64,000 bases of DNA from positions 19,889 to 83,888 of the forward strand of contig NTHE01000035.1 of the NCBI GenBank assembly GCA_002551355.1, in the 5' to 3' direction. Positions within the stretch are counted from its first letter, which is position 1; each line of letters begins with the position of its first letter. Below the pieces are notes generated by a model. That model saw only the letters and a list, made by a program, of their open reading frames with translations. It was not told where the DNA came from and searched no databases. The DNA comes from Streptomyces sp. man185. Its GTDB lineage: Bacteria; Actinomycetota; Actinomycetes; Streptomycetales; Streptomycetaceae. The translations under genes were made by a program, and so were the position numbers. Below are positions 16,602 through 25,369 of the stretch, one piece after another.

Positions 16602-17576
16602 TCAGGCGGCGTCGGCCGTGGCCGCCGGGCCCCGGAAGGTCCGGCGGTAGGCGTTCGGTGTCGTACCGAGCGTGCGCACGAACTGGTGCCGCAGCGTCGC
16701 CGCCGTGCCGAACCCCGTCTGCCCCGCGATCGTGTCGACCGTCCGGTCGGAGGTCTCCAGCAGATGCTGGGCCAGCAGCACCCGCTGCCGCAGCAGCCAG
16801 CGGTAGGGGGTGGTTCCGGTCTCCTGCTGGAACCTCCGGGCGAAGGTGCGCGGCGACATGTGCGCCTGCGCGGCCAGCTGTTCCACCGTCATCTCCCGGT
16901 CGAGGTGCTGCTCCATCCACGCCAGGGTGGCGCCGACCGTGTCGCAGGCGTTCCTGGGCAGCGGCCGGTCGATGTACTGCGCCTGGCCGCCGTCCCGGTG
17001 CGGCGGGACCACCATCCGCCGGGCGATGGTGTTGGCCGCGTCCTGCCCGTACTCCTGGCGGACCAGATGCAGGCAGGCGTCGATGCCGGCGGCGGTCCCG
17101 GCCGAGGTGATCACCGGGCCCTCGTCGACGTACAGCACGTCCGGTTCCACGATCGCCTTCGGGTAGCGGCGGGCCAGATCCGCCGCGTGCCGCCAGTGCG
17201 TCGTGCAGCGGCGGCCGTCCAGCAGCCCGGCGGCGCCGAGGACGTACGCCCCCGAACAGACGCTCAGCACCCGCGCACCGCGCTCCACGGCCCGGCGGAG
17301 CGCCGACAGGGCCTCTTCCGGATGCGCCCGGCTCATGACGCCACCGCTGGCGGGGACGGCGATGAGGTCGGCCTCCTCCAGCCGGTCCAGGCGGTGGGGC
17401 GTGCTGATGGTGAAGCCCGCGTGCGTGCGCAGGTGGGGCCCCTCGGGGGAGACCACCGCGAAATCGTGCACCGGCAGGCCGTCTTCGCTGCGGTCGAGGC
17501 CGAACACCTCGCACAGCACGCCGAGTTCGAAGGGGTGGACCTCGTCCAGGAGCAGGACGGCGACATTTTTCAGCAT
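16602..17576 (-). CDS. GlxA-type regulator: DJ-1/PfpI domain plus AraC HTH
   Basis: The 324 residues begin with a glutamine-amidotransferase-like DJ-1/PfpI fold (NVAVLLLDEVHPFELGVLCE, nucleophile-elbow Cys in LSVCSGAYVLGAAG near residue 105). A C-terminal AraC/XylS double HTH (about residues 215-315: LAAQAHMSPRTFARRFQQET, IAGQTGFGTAATLRHQF) follows. The amidotransferase fold probably serves as a ligand sensor. The ATG at 17576 fits the domain start; a longer frame adds unrelated residues. It is divergent from the small membrane protein gene 81 bp away. Its target is unknown. Confidence 0.85.
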   Translation of the reverse strand: MLKNVAVLLLDEVHPFELGVLCEVFGLDRSEDGLPVHDFAVVSPEGPHLRTHAGFTISTPHRLDRLEEADLIAVPASGGVMSRAHPEEALSALRRAVERGARVLSVCSGAYVLGAAGLLDGRRCTTHWRHAADLARRYPKAIVEPDVLYVDEGPVITSAGTAAGIDACLHLVRQEYGQDAANTIARRMVVPPHRDGGQAQYIDRPLPRNACDTVGATLAWMEQHLDREMTVEQLAAQAHMSPRTFARRFQQETGTTPYRWLLRQRVLLAQHLLETSDRTVDTIAGQTGFGTAATLRHQFVRTLGTTPNAYRRTFRGPAATADAA

Positions 17577-17657
17577 GGAATCAGTGTGGCAGTTATTTGC
17601 TGTCCCGTGGCAGTCCTGCCACTGACGATTTTCGTCCCGGCGGGCCAGAGTGGAGGC

Positions 17658-17873
17658 ATGAACACATTCCTGAACTACCTGGTCGTAGCAGCACTTTTCG
17701 CCCTCGTCCTCGCGCCCGTGGCCCTCGGCGTCGTCCGCGAACGCCGCATCGACCGCCAGCTGCGGGAGGCGGAACGGGGGTGGCGGGCGGCCGGACCCCC
17801 GGAAACGGAAAGCGCCGCGCGGCCTGTCACGGCCACGCGGCGCCCTCACCTCAGGATGTGGGCCAGGGTCTAG
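17658..17873 (+). CDS. Small single-span membrane protein
   Basis: A 71-residue product begins at the ATG at 17658, with TGGAGG directly upstream (17651-17656). One hydrophobic helix (LNYLVVAALFALVLAPVALG, about residues 5-24) is followed by a basic amphipathic cytoplasmic tail. Its TAG (17871-17873) shares the palindrome CTAG with the nrdB stop on the other strand. It is divergent from the GlxA-type regulator, a possible target of that regulator. No family is recognised. Confidence 0.65.
   Translation: MNTFLNYLVVAALFALVLAPVALGVVRERRIDRQLREAERGWRAAGPPETESAARPVTATRRPHLRMWARV
17812..17843 (-). terminator. nrdB terminator inside the small membrane-protein gene
   Basis: A 13-bp stem with one mismatch (17812-17824 with 17831-17843) begins 27 bases beyond the nrdB stop. 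It lies within the coding sequence of the convergent small gene. Confidence 0.6.
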
Positions 17874-18886
17874 AAGTCGTCGTCGAACCCGACCGAGCCC
17901 TCGACGGCCACCTGGTAGGCGGACGGGCGGCGCTCGAAGAAGTTCGTCAGCTCCTGGACGCCCTGGAGCTCCATGAAGGAGAACGGGTTCTCCGAGCCGT
18001 ACACCGTCGGGAAACCTAGGCGGGCGAGCCGCTGGTCGGCGACGCACTCCAGGTACTGGCGCATCGACTCGGTGTTCATGCCCGGCAGGCCCTCGCCGCA
18101 CAGGTCGCGGCCGAACTGCAGCTCCGCCTCGACCGCTTCCTTCAGCATGTCGGTGACCTGCTGCTGGAGCGCGTCGTCGAAGAGCTCCGGCTCCTCCTTG
18201 CGGACGGTGTCCACGACCTCGAACGCGAAGTTCATGTGCATCGTCTCGTCACGGAACACCCAGTTGGTGCCCGTGGCGAGACCGTGCAGCAGGCCGCGCG
18301 AGCGGAACCAGTACACGTACGCGAAGGCGCCGTAGAAGAACAGCCCCTCGATGCAGGCCGCGAAGCAGATCAGGTTCAGCAGGAAGCGACGGCGGTCCGC
18401 CTTCGTCTCCAGCCGGTCGATCTTCTCGACCGAGTCCATCCACTTGAAGCAGAACTGCGCCTTCTCACGGATCGAGGGGATCTCCTCGACCGCGTCGAAC
18501 GCCGCCGCCCGGTCGTCCGGGTCGGGCAGATAGGTGTCGAGCAGCGTCAGATAGAACTGGACGTGCACGGCCTCCTCGAAGAGCTGCCGCGACAGGTACA
18601 GCCGGGCCTCGGGGGAGTTGATGTGCTTGTACAGCGTCAGCACGAGGTTGTTCGAGACGATCGAGTCACCGGTCGCGAAGAACGCCACCAGCCGGCCGAT
18701 CATGTGCTGCTCACCCGGCGACAGCTTCGCGAGGTCGGAGACGTCCGAGTGGAGGTCGACCTCCTCGACGGTCCAGGTGTTCTTGATCGCGTCCCGGTAG
18801 CGCTCGTAGAAGTCGGGGTAGCGCATGGGACGCAGGGTCAGCTCGAAGCCCGGGTCGAGCAGGTTCTTGTTGTCGTTGGTGCTCAT
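17870..18886 (-). CDS. nrdB: Class Ia ribonucleotide reductase small subunit NrdB
   Basis: The 338-residue protein carries the di-iron ligands of class I R2: the LFEEAVHVQFYLTLLD helix with Glu-Glu-x2-His, and RDETMHMNFAFEVVD with Glu and His. A Tyr positioned for the radical lies in VQFYLTLL. It supplies the tyrosyl radical to NrdA for ribonucleotide reduction. Its ATG overlaps the nrdA stop by one base (TAATG), so the two are coupled. Control is by the riboswitch upstream of nrdA. Confidence 0.93.
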   Translation of the reverse strand: MSTNDNKNLLDPGFELTLRPMRYPDFYERYRDAIKNTWTVEEVDLHSDVSDLAKLSPGEQHMIGRLVAFFATGDSIVSNNLVLTLYKHINSPEARLYLSRQLFEEAVHVQFYLTLLDTYLPDPDDRAAAFDAVEEIPSIREKAQFCFKWMDSVEKIDRLETKADRRRFLLNLICFAACIEGLFFYGAFAYVYWFRSRGLLHGLATGTNWVFRDETMHMNFAFEVVDTVRKEEPELFDDALQQQVTDMLKEAVEAELQFGRDLCGEGLPGMNTESMRQYLECVADQRLARLGFPTVYGSENPFSFMELQGVQELTNFFERRPSAYQVAVEGSVGFDDDF

Positions 18887-21300
18887 TACTGGCAGGCCTC
18901 GCAGGACTCGGGGTTCTCCAGGGAGCAGGCGATGGCGTCCGCGTCGGGCGCCGAAGCCTGCTGTACGGGAATGGGGGCGGCGGCCGACGCCTGGCCGGAC
19001 GCGGCACGGGCGATCCGGGTCGCCGGGCGCGAACGCAGGTAGTACGTCGTCTTCAGCCCCTGCTTCCAGGCGTACGCGTACATCGAGGAGAGCTTGCCGA
19101 TCGTCGGCGTCTCCAGGAACAGGTTGAGCGACTGGCTCTGGTCGAGGAACGGCGTACGGGCCGCCGCCATGTCGATCAGGCCGCGCTGCGGGATCTCCCA
19201 CGCGGTGCGGTACAGCGCCCGCACGTCCTCGGGGATCCAGGCGAAGCCCTGCACCGAGCCGCTGGCCTCGCGCAGCGCCTCACGGGTGCGGGCGTCCCAC
19301 ACGCCGAGCTTCTTCAGCTCGTCCACCAGGTAGGCGTTGACCTGGAGGAACTCACCGCTGAGCGTCTCGCGCTTGAACAGGTTGGAGACCTGCGGCTCGA
19401 TGCACTCGTACACCCCGGCGATCGAGGCGATCGTGGCGGTCGGGGCGATGGCCAGCAGCAGTGAGTTGCGCATGCCGGTCGTCGCGACCCGGGCACGCAG
19501 GGCATCCCAGCGCTCCGGCCAGTTCAGCTCGGTGTCGTAGTGGTCGGGGTGCAGCACACCGCGCGCGGCACGCGTCTCCGACCAGGCCGGCAGCGGGCCC
19601 GAGCGCTCCGCGAGGTCGCAGGACGCCTCGTACGCGGCCAGCATGATGCGCTCGGAGATCTTCGTGGAGAGAGCGCGCGCCTGCGGCGAGTCGAAGGGCA
19701 GGCGCAGCTGGAAGAAGACGTCCTGGAGGCCCATGGCGCCCAGGCCCACCGGGCGCCAGCGGGAGTTGGAGCGCCCGGCCTGCTCGGTCGGGTAGAAGTT
19801 GATGTCGACGACCCGGTCGAGGAAGGTCACAGCGGTGCGGACGGTGGCGTCCAGCCGCTCCCAGTCGATCGAGCCGTTCGCCACGAAGGCACCCAGGTTG
19901 ACCGAGCCCAGGTTGCAGACGGCCGTCTCGCCGTCGTCGGTGACCTCCAGGATCTCCGTGCACAGGTTCGAGGAATGGACGACCCGGCCCGGCTCCGCCG
20001 TCTGGTTCGCGGTCCGGTTGGAGGCGTCCTTGAACGTCATCCAGCCCTGGCCCGTCTGCGCGAGGGTCCGCATCATCCGGCCGTACAGCTCACGCGCCGG
20101 AATCGTCCTGCGGGCCAGGCCCTTGGCCTCGGCCGCCCGGTAGGCCGCGTCGAACGCGTCGCCCCACAGGTCGACCAGCTCGGGCACGTCGGCGGGCGAG
20201 AACAGCGACCACTCGGTGTCCGCGTCGACCCGGCGCATGAACTCGTCCGGGATCCAGTGCGCCAGGTTCAGGTTGTGCGTACGGCGCTGGTCCTCACCGG
20301 TGTTGTCGCGGAGCTCCAGGAACTCCTCGATGTCCGCGTGCCAGGTCTCCAGGTAGACCGCGGCGGCGCCCTTGCGCCGGCCGCCCTGGTTCACCGCCGC
20401 CACCGAGGCGTCCAGCGTCTTCAGGAACGGCACGATGCCGTTGGAGTGCCCGTTGGTGCCCCGGATCAGCGAACCCCGGGCACGGATGCGGGAGTACGAC
20501 AGACCGATGCCGCCCGCGTGCTTGGAGAGCCGCGCCACCTGGTGGTAGCGGTCGTAGATCGAGTCCAGCTCGTCCTTCGGCGAGTCCAGCAGATAGCAGG
20601 AGGACATCTGCGGGTGCCGGGTGCCGGAGTTGAAGAGCGTGGGGGAGGAGGGGAGGTAGTCCAGCTTGCTCATCAGCCCGTAGAGCGCGGCGACCTCGTC
20701 GAGCGCCCGGACCGACTCGTCCTCGGCGAGGCCCGCGGCCACGCGCAGCATGAAGTGCTGCGGGGTCTCGATGACCTGGCGGGTGATCGGGTGGCGCAGC
20801 AGGTAGCGGCTGTGCAGCGTACGGAGACCGAAGTAGCCGAAGCGGTCGTCGGCGCCCTCGGCCAGCGTCCGCTCGACCAGCTCGTCCAGCGCCTTCGCAT
20901 GCAGCTCCACGAACGCGGCGGTGCGGTCGGCGATCAGGCCCTCGCGGTGGCCCACGGCGACCGAGGCGGAGAAGTGCGTCGCGCCCTGACCGGCCGCCTC
21001 GTCCGCGATCGTGCGGGTCAGCAGCCGGGCGGCCAGCCGGGAGTACGCCGGATCCTCGGAGATCAGCCCCGCGGCGGCCTCGGTGGCCAGCGAGCGCAGT
21101 TCGGCCTCGTCGGAACGGGCGTTGCGCCCGCGCAGCGCGGCGGCGGCGACCCGTCCGGGGTCGGTGTCGGGAAGATCGACGGTGAGGTCGGTCAGGGTCC
21201 GCAGCAAGGCGGTCCCGGGTCCGTCGTTCGTGCCTTCGCCGGACGTGGTGGAGGCAGCGGATTCGGTGGCTGAAACCGGATCGGCGGGCGCGATGGTCAC
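18886..21300 (-). CDS. nrdA: Class Ia ribonucleotide reductase large subunit NrdA
   Basis: The 804-residue protein has the R1 catalytic set: the first redox Cys in MSSCYLLD, the NLCTEIL active-site loop (Asn, Cys, Glu), the partner Cys in AVCNLGSVNLGAF, and a C-terminal shuttle pair in ESCEACQ. It reduces ribonucleoside diphosphates to deoxyribonucleotides with NrdB. The GTG at 21300 (VTIAPADP) is chosen because GAGGGAAAG precedes it and the longer frame runs through the riboswitch. In S. coelicolor the equivalent operon is repressed by adenosylcobalamin, while a B12-dependent class II enzyme takes over. Confidence 0.95.
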   Translation of the reverse strand: MTIAPADPVSATESAASTTSGEGTNDGPGTALLRTLTDLTVDLPDTDPGRVAAAALRGRNARSDEAELRSLATEAAAGLISEDPAYSRLAARLLTRTIADEAAGQGATHFSASVAVGHREGLIADRTAAFVELHAKALDELVERTLAEGADDRFGYFGLRTLHSRYLLRHPITRQVIETPQHFMLRVAAGLAEDESVRALDEVAALYGLMSKLDYLPSSPTLFNSGTRHPQMSSCYLLDSPKDELDSIYDRYHQVARLSKHAGGIGLSYSRIRARGSLIRGTNGHSNGIVPFLKTLDASVAAVNQGGRRKGAAAVYLETWHADIEEFLELRDNTGEDQRRTHNLNLAHWIPDEFMRRVDADTEWSLFSPADVPELVDLWGDAFDAAYRAAEAKGLARRTIPARELYGRMMRTLAQTGQGWMTFKDASNRTANQTAEPGRVVHSSNLCTEILEVTDDGETAVCNLGSVNLGAFVANGSIDWERLDATVRTAVTFLDRVVDINFYPTEQAGRSNSRWRPVGLGAMGLQDVFFQLRLPFDSPQARALSTKISERIMLAAYEASCDLAERSGPLPAWSETRAARGVLHPDHYDTELNWPERWDALRARVATTGMRNSLLLAIAPTATIASIAGVYECIEPQVSNLFKRETLSGEFLQVNAYLVDELKKLGVWDARTREALREASGSVQGFAWIPEDVRALYRTAWEIPQRGLIDMAAARTPFLDQSQSLNLFLETPTIGKLSSMYAYAWKQGLKTTYYLRSRPATRIARAASGQASAAAPIPVQQASAPDADAIACSLENPESCEACQ

Positions 21301-21447
21301 TGGGCTTTCCCTCGCTCGGCAGGGGGCCGGCGGAAGGCGGGGAAGCCGGGCAGCGCGAAACCCCGGGCAGGGCAGCACAGCTGACGGCGTCCACCGGCCC
21401 ATCCGCGAGGCCCGGACGTCTGGCGTCCGGTTCGGTCGAGCCGGACG

Positions 21448-21550
21448 CGCTGTCGACAGGTCTTCGGACTTGCGGGTGCACAAAAGCGCACTGATCACAC
21501 CGTTGCGGGACAGTTCCGGATTCGCACCGGATTCCCCTGCGACGACAGCG
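21448..21550 (-). ncRNA. Cobalamin riboswitch controlling nrdAB
   Basis: On the minus strand an 8-bp P1 helix pairs 21543-21550 with 21448-21455. Inside lie the conserved GAATCCGGTGCGAATCCGG hairpin segment and the B12 box AGTCCGAAGACCTGTCGA (21453-21470). A GC-rich hairpin (21423-21430 with 21441-21448) abuts and overlaps the 3' strand of P1 by one base, suggesting an expression platform. The position matches the published riboswitch control of the Streptomyces class Ia operon. Binding of coenzyme B12 is expected to switch nrdAB off. Confidence 0.92.
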
Positions 21551-21556
21551 AGGTCG

Positions 21557-21604
21557 AGCATACATGTGGGGGCCGCCAGATGCTGCGGCCCCCACATGTT
21601 GTGT
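21557..21604 (-). promoter_or_regulatory. nrdAB promoter region with two ACATGT-centred boxes (candidate NrdR sites)
   Basis: TATGCT on the minus strand (21557-21562) is a fair -10, placing transcription start at the first base of the riboswitch P1. ACATGT occurs at 21562-21567 and 21594-21599, 32 bp (three helical turns) apart, as expected for a tandem NrdR box pair. They match the NrdR consensus only partly. The same bases form a perfect 15-bp inverted repeat (21562-21576 with 21585-21599), which may instead terminate the upstream acetyltransferase transcript. Confidence 0.5.
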
Positions 21605-21625
21605 CGCGTCGATTTAGTGCGCCCC

Positions 21626-22135
21626 TCAGGACGCCGCCTCCAGCTCCAGCCGGAAGGTCATGAGCCGTAGGCCCGGCACCGGCTCCCAGTCCCGTTCGGG
21701 GGTCCGCAGAAAGCCGAGCCGACGGTAGATCCTATGGGCTGAGAGCATGGCCGGCTGCGTCGACAGCACCAGAGCCCGGACGCCATCGGCGGACTGGGCC
21801 CGCTGGACGCACGCCCGCACGAGCGCCTCCCCCACGCCCCGTCCGCGCCCCGCGCGGGCCACGGCCAGCATCCGGAATTCGGCCTCGTCCGGACCGGCGA
21901 TGTCGCGCCACGGAGTGCCGGGAGCGGCATACGTCACACCCCCGAGCACCGCCCCGTCCGCGTCGAGCGCGACCAGCACCTCCGCCTCGGCCGCCCGCCG
22001 TTCGACTGCCCGCAGTCTGAGGAGATAGGGGTCCTGCGGGCCGTCCAGCAGATCGTCGCCGAGATACGCCTCGGCGACGATCTCGCCGAGCACGGCGTAC
22101 TCGGCGGGTTCCGCCACCCTGATCGTCAGATCCAT
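21626..22135 (-). CDS. GNAT-family N-acetyltransferase
   Basis: The 169 residues form one GNAT fold. The acetyl-CoA pyrophosphate loop RAGRGRGVGEALVRACV (about 95-111) is intact, and the HRIYRRLGFLRTPERDWEP C-terminal motif is typical. The substrate cannot be told from sequence. The ATG at 22135 overlaps the stop of the lipoprotein gene (ATGA), so the two are probably cotranscribed. Confidence 0.85.
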   Translation of the reverse strand: MDLTIRVAEPAEYAVLGEIVAEAYLGDDLLDGPQDPYLLRLRAVERRAAEAEVLVALDADGAVLGGVTYAAPGTPWRDIAGPDEAEFRMLAVARAGRGRGVGEALVRACVQRAQSADGVRALVLSTQPAMLSAHRIYRRLGFLRTPERDWEPVPGLRLMTFRLELEAAS

Positions 22136-22812
22136 CAGCCGCTCGCTCCCACCTCGTTGTTCGGGGCGCCGTCGCCCTCCGGCGGCAGATCGCCGCGCTC
22201 GACCGGCTGCTGCCCGGAGGCCTCCCCGGCCGGCGGCAGCACCTGGTCCAGCTCGTAGTCGTCGGCGCGGTGGGCGGCCCGCGCCGCCGACCGCAGCGTC
22301 GCCCGGTCCACCTCCGCGCGGTCCCCGCCCACCGTGACGACGGTGTCGCCCTGCTGCTGGGCGTACGCGTGGCCCGACTCCGTGGCCCGGTACCACTGTT
22401 CGCCGTCCCGCTCGCACGTCACCAGGGGCTCCCGATCGCTGCCTGACGCGGGTCCGTCCGTACAGTCGGCGTCGGCGTGCGGGAGGCGTTCCACCGACAG
22501 CCGGATCTGGCCGCCCTTCGGCTCGGTGTACACGCTGCCGAACCCGTCGTCGCCGAGCACCCCGACCGACTGGCGCGCCAAGGCGTAGCCCGGGGCCTCG
22601 GTCACCCACACGTGCTCGGTGACGGTCTGCACGGCCGCCGCCCGCGCCTCCAGCTCCGCCCGGTCGGGCGCCGGGGCGTCCGAGGAGCGGAGGCCCGCCG
22701 CCTCCGCGTCGGGCGCCGGTTCGGTGCCGCAGCCCGTCGCCGCCAGGGCCAAAGCCAGCGTCAGGGTCAGGAGGGCGGGCCGGAGTCGGGGCGATCGGGA
22801 GAGCGGTGTCAT
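22135..22812 (-). CDS. Secreted lipoprotein of unknown function
   Basis: The 225 residues start with a lipoprotein signal peptide: basic MTPLSRSPRLRP, hydrophobic ALLTLTLALALA, then lipobox ATGC with Cys near residue 28. The mature part is hydrophilic, with two Cys (ADCTDG, LVTCERDG) that could pair outside the cell. No domain is recognised. The ATG at 22812 follows AAGGATG. The GNAT gene is coupled downstream. Confidence 0.75.
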   Translation of the reverse strand: MTPLSRSPRLRPALLTLTLALALAATGCGTEPAPDAEAAGLRSSDAPAPDRAELEARAAAVQTVTEHVWVTEAPGYALARQSVGVLGDDGFGSVYTEPKGGQIRLSVERLPHADADCTDGPASGSDREPLVTCERDGEQWYRATESGHAYAQQQGDTVVTVGGDRAEVDRATLRSAARAAHRADDYELDQVLPPAGEASGQQPVERGDLPPEGDGAPNNEVGASG

Positions 22813-22891
22813 GGGCACATCCTTTCGTACGGTGAGGGCTCTGCGCACCGGGAAACCGAACGGCGGCCTGCCTCGCACGAGGACGCGAGAA

Positions 22892-22927
22892 GGGGCCGCC
22901 GCACCCTGCAGGGGGCGCGGCGGCCCC
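22892..22927 (-). terminator. Terminator of the cstA-ybdD unit
   Basis: An 11-bp perfect stem (22892-22902 with 22917-22927) lies 16 bases beyond the YbdD-like stop on the minus strand. Confidence 0.75.
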
Positions 22928-22943
22928 GATCGGCCGACGGTGC

Positions 22944-23147
22944 TCAGCAGCAGCGGAAGCCCTCCCGGGGGTCCGCCTCGCGGGCGTCCGTACGGCTGCG
23001 TTCGAAGGCGCGGCGGGTCATCACCGGTGTGTCCGGATCGTGGGCCCTCGCGTGCGCCACATAACGGTCGTACGTGGACTCGCCGGTCAGCTCACGGACG
23101 TACCAGCGGATCCGTCCCGCCACCCGCCGTACGTCCGCGACCGTCAT
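22944..23147 (-). CDS. YbdD/YjiX-family small protein (CstA accessory)
   Basis: The 67-residue protein shows the family pattern IRWYVRELTGESTYDRYV and AHDPDTPVMTRRAFER, ending in a double Cys. YbdD-like proteins are encoded beside CstA-type pyruvate transporters and are needed for their activity in E. coli. Its ATG overlaps the cstA stop (ATGA). Confidence 0.85.
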   Translation of the reverse strand: MTVADVRRVAGRIRWYVRELTGESTYDRYVAHARAHDPDTPVMTRRAFERSRTDAREADPREGFRCC

Positions 23148-25369
23148 GTCCGGCTCCCCGTCTCCGCCGCATCCTTGCGGATGCCGCCCTCGGGGCCGAC
23201 GCCCGCCGCGAGCAGTTCGGCCTTCTCCTCCTTGGTCGCGATGAGCGAGGCCGGGGCGACGAGCTTGGACTCCACGTACGGCGTCTCGTGGAGCTTGACG
23301 CTCTCCGGGTCGCGGATGGCCTTGTAGCAGACCCGCCCGGCGTCCACGAGCACCACGATGATGAGGAGCGCGAAGAGTGCGCTCAGCACCCCGTCGACGG
23401 TGGAGTTGGTGACGACGGTCCGCATCTCCTCCATGTTCTTCGCGGGGGCCAGCACCTCGCCCGCGTCGATGCCCGCCTGGTACTTGTCGCGCTGGGCGAA
23501 GAAGCCGACCTTCACGTCCTCGGAGAAGATCTTCTGCCAGCTCGCGGTGAGCGTGACCGCCACGTCCCAGGCGAGCGGCACCGCGGTGACCCAGGCCCAC
23601 TTCAGACGCCCGGACTTGACGAGCAGGGTGGTGCAGACGGCCAGCGCGACGGCGGCCAGCAGCTGGTTGGCGATGCCGAAGAGCGGGAAGAGCTGGTTGA
23701 TGCCGCCCAGCGGGTCGTGCACGCCGACCCAGAGGAAGTAGCCCCAGCCGCCGACCACGACGGCGCTGGCGAACCAGACGCCCGGCTTCCAGCTGACCTC
23801 GCGGAACGGCTTGTAGGCGTTGCCCAGCATGTCCTGGAGCATGAAGCGGCCGACCCGGGTGCCGGCGTCCACGGTGGTGAGGATGAAAAGCGCCTCGAAC
23901 ATGATGGCGAAGTGGTACCAGAACGCCTTCATGCCCGCCCCGCCGATCACCGCGGAGAAGATCTCCGCCATGCCGAGCGCGAAGGTGGGCGCGCCGCCCG
24001 TCCTGGAGAGCAGGCTCTGCTCCTCGACGTCCTTGGCGGCCTGGGCCAGGGCGTCCGGGGTGATGGTGAAGCCGAAGTTGGCGACGGCCTCGGAGGCGGA
24101 CTGGACGCTGTCACCGATCACGCCGACGGGCGCGTTGATGGCGAAGTAGAGGCCGGGGTCGATGATGCAGGCGGCGATCATCGCCATGATCGCCACGAAC
24201 GACTCGACCAGCATGGCGCCGTAGCCGATCATCCGGATCTGCGTCTCCTTCTGGACCATCTTCGGCGTGGTGCCGGAGGAGACCAGGGAGTGGAAGCCGG
24301 AGAGCGCGCCGCAGGCGATGGTGATGAAGACGAACGGGAACATCGAGCCGGCGAAGACCGGGCCCGAGCCGCTGGAGGCGAAGTCGGTGACCGCGGGCAT
24401 CTTCAGGGTCGGCAGGGCGACGATCACGCCCAGGGCCAGCAGCCCGATCGTGCCGACCTTCATGAACGTGGAGAGGTAGTCGCGCGGGGCCAGCAGCAGC
24501 CACACGGGGAGCACGGAGGCGAGGAACCCGTACGCGATCATCCAGATGACCAGCGTGCCCGGCTCCAGCGTGAAGAAGTCCGCCCACGAGGACTCGGCGA
24601 CCCAGCCGCCCGAGACGATCGCGAGCAGCAGCAGCGCGACGCCGATGAGGGAGACCTCACTGACCTTGCCGGGCCGCAGTATGCGCAGATAGACGCCCAT
24701 GAAGAGGGCGATGGGGATCGTCATGCCGATGGAGAAGACGCCCCACGGCGAGTGCGCGAGCGCGTTCACGATCACCAGCGCGAGGACCGCGAGCAGGATG
24801 ATCATGATGATGAAGACCGCGACCAGGGCGGCGATCCCGCCGACCGGGCCTATCTCGTCGCGCGCCATCTGGCCGAGCGAACGGCCGTTGCGGCGGGTGG
24901 AGAAGAAGAGCGTCACCATGTCCTGGACGGCGCCCGCGAAGATGACGCCGACGACGAGCCAGATCGTGCCCGGCAGATAACCCATCTGCGCGGCGAGCAC
25001 GGGCCCGACCAGCGGGCCCGCGCCCGCGATGGCGGCGAAGTGGTGGCCGAACAGGACCCGGCGGTCGGTGGGGTGGAAATCGACCCCGTTGTCCAGGAGT
25101 TCGGCGGGGGTCGCGCGGTTCTTCTCCGCCTTCAGGACCCGGTTGGCGATGAACCGGGAGTAGAAGCGGTACGCGATGGCGTACGAGCCGAGGGCCGCCG
25201 CCAGCATCCAGGCGGCGGAGACCTCCTCACCCCGGGAGAGCGCGAGGGTGGCCCAGCCGATGGCGCCGACCAGGGCCACCAGACTCCAGACGGCTATGGA
25301 CTTCGGGGTCGGCGACCGCCGTCCCGGTGCTGGTGGAACCGGTGGTGCTGATGTGGGCGATTCCGGCAT
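23144..25369 (-). CDS. cstA: CstA-family pyruvate/peptide transporter
   Basis: This 741-residue integral membrane protein has about 16-18 transmembrane helices. Family signatures include YRFYSRFIANRVLK, the HPTDRRVLFGHHFAAIAGAG segment and GPVLAAQMGYLPG. CstA proteins import pyruvate on carbon starvation and were earlier assigned to peptide uptake. The ATG at 25369 begins a Pro-rich cytoplasmic N-terminus. It forms a translationally coupled pair with the YbdD-like gene. Its start faces the dasR 3' end, 248 bp away. Confidence 0.9.
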   Translation of the reverse strand: MPESPTSAPPVPPAPGRRSPTPKSIAVWSLVALVGAIGWATLALSRGEEVSAAWMLAAALGSYAIAYRFYSRFIANRVLKAEKNRATPAELLDNGVDFHPTDRRVLFGHHFAAIAGAGPLVGPVLAAQMGYLPGTIWLVVGVIFAGAVQDMVTLFFSTRRNGRSLGQMARDEIGPVGGIAALVAVFIIMIILLAVLALVIVNALAHSPWGVFSIGMTIPIALFMGVYLRILRPGKVSEVSLIGVALLLLAIVSGGWVAESSWADFFTLEPGTLVIWMIAYGFLASVLPVWLLLAPRDYLSTFMKVGTIGLLALGVIVALPTLKMPAVTDFASSGSGPVFAGSMFPFVFITIACGALSGFHSLVSSGTTPKMVQKETQIRMIGYGAMLVESFVAIMAMIAACIIDPGLYFAINAPVGVIGDSVQSASEAVANFGFTITPDALAQAAKDVEEQSLLSRTGGAPTFALGMAEIFSAVIGGAGMKAFWYHFAIMFEALFILTTVDAGTRVGRFMLQDMLGNAYKPFREVSWKPGVWFASAVVVGGWGYFLWVGVHDPLGGINQLFPLFGIANQLLAAVALAVCTTLLVKSGRLKWAWVTAVPLAWDVAVTLTASWQKIFSEDVKVGFFAQRDKYQAGIDAGEVLAPAKNMEEMRTVVTNSTVDGVLSALFALLIIVVLVDAGRVCYKAIRDPESVKLHETPYVESKLVAPASLIATKEEKAELLAAGVGPEGGIRKDAAETGSRT

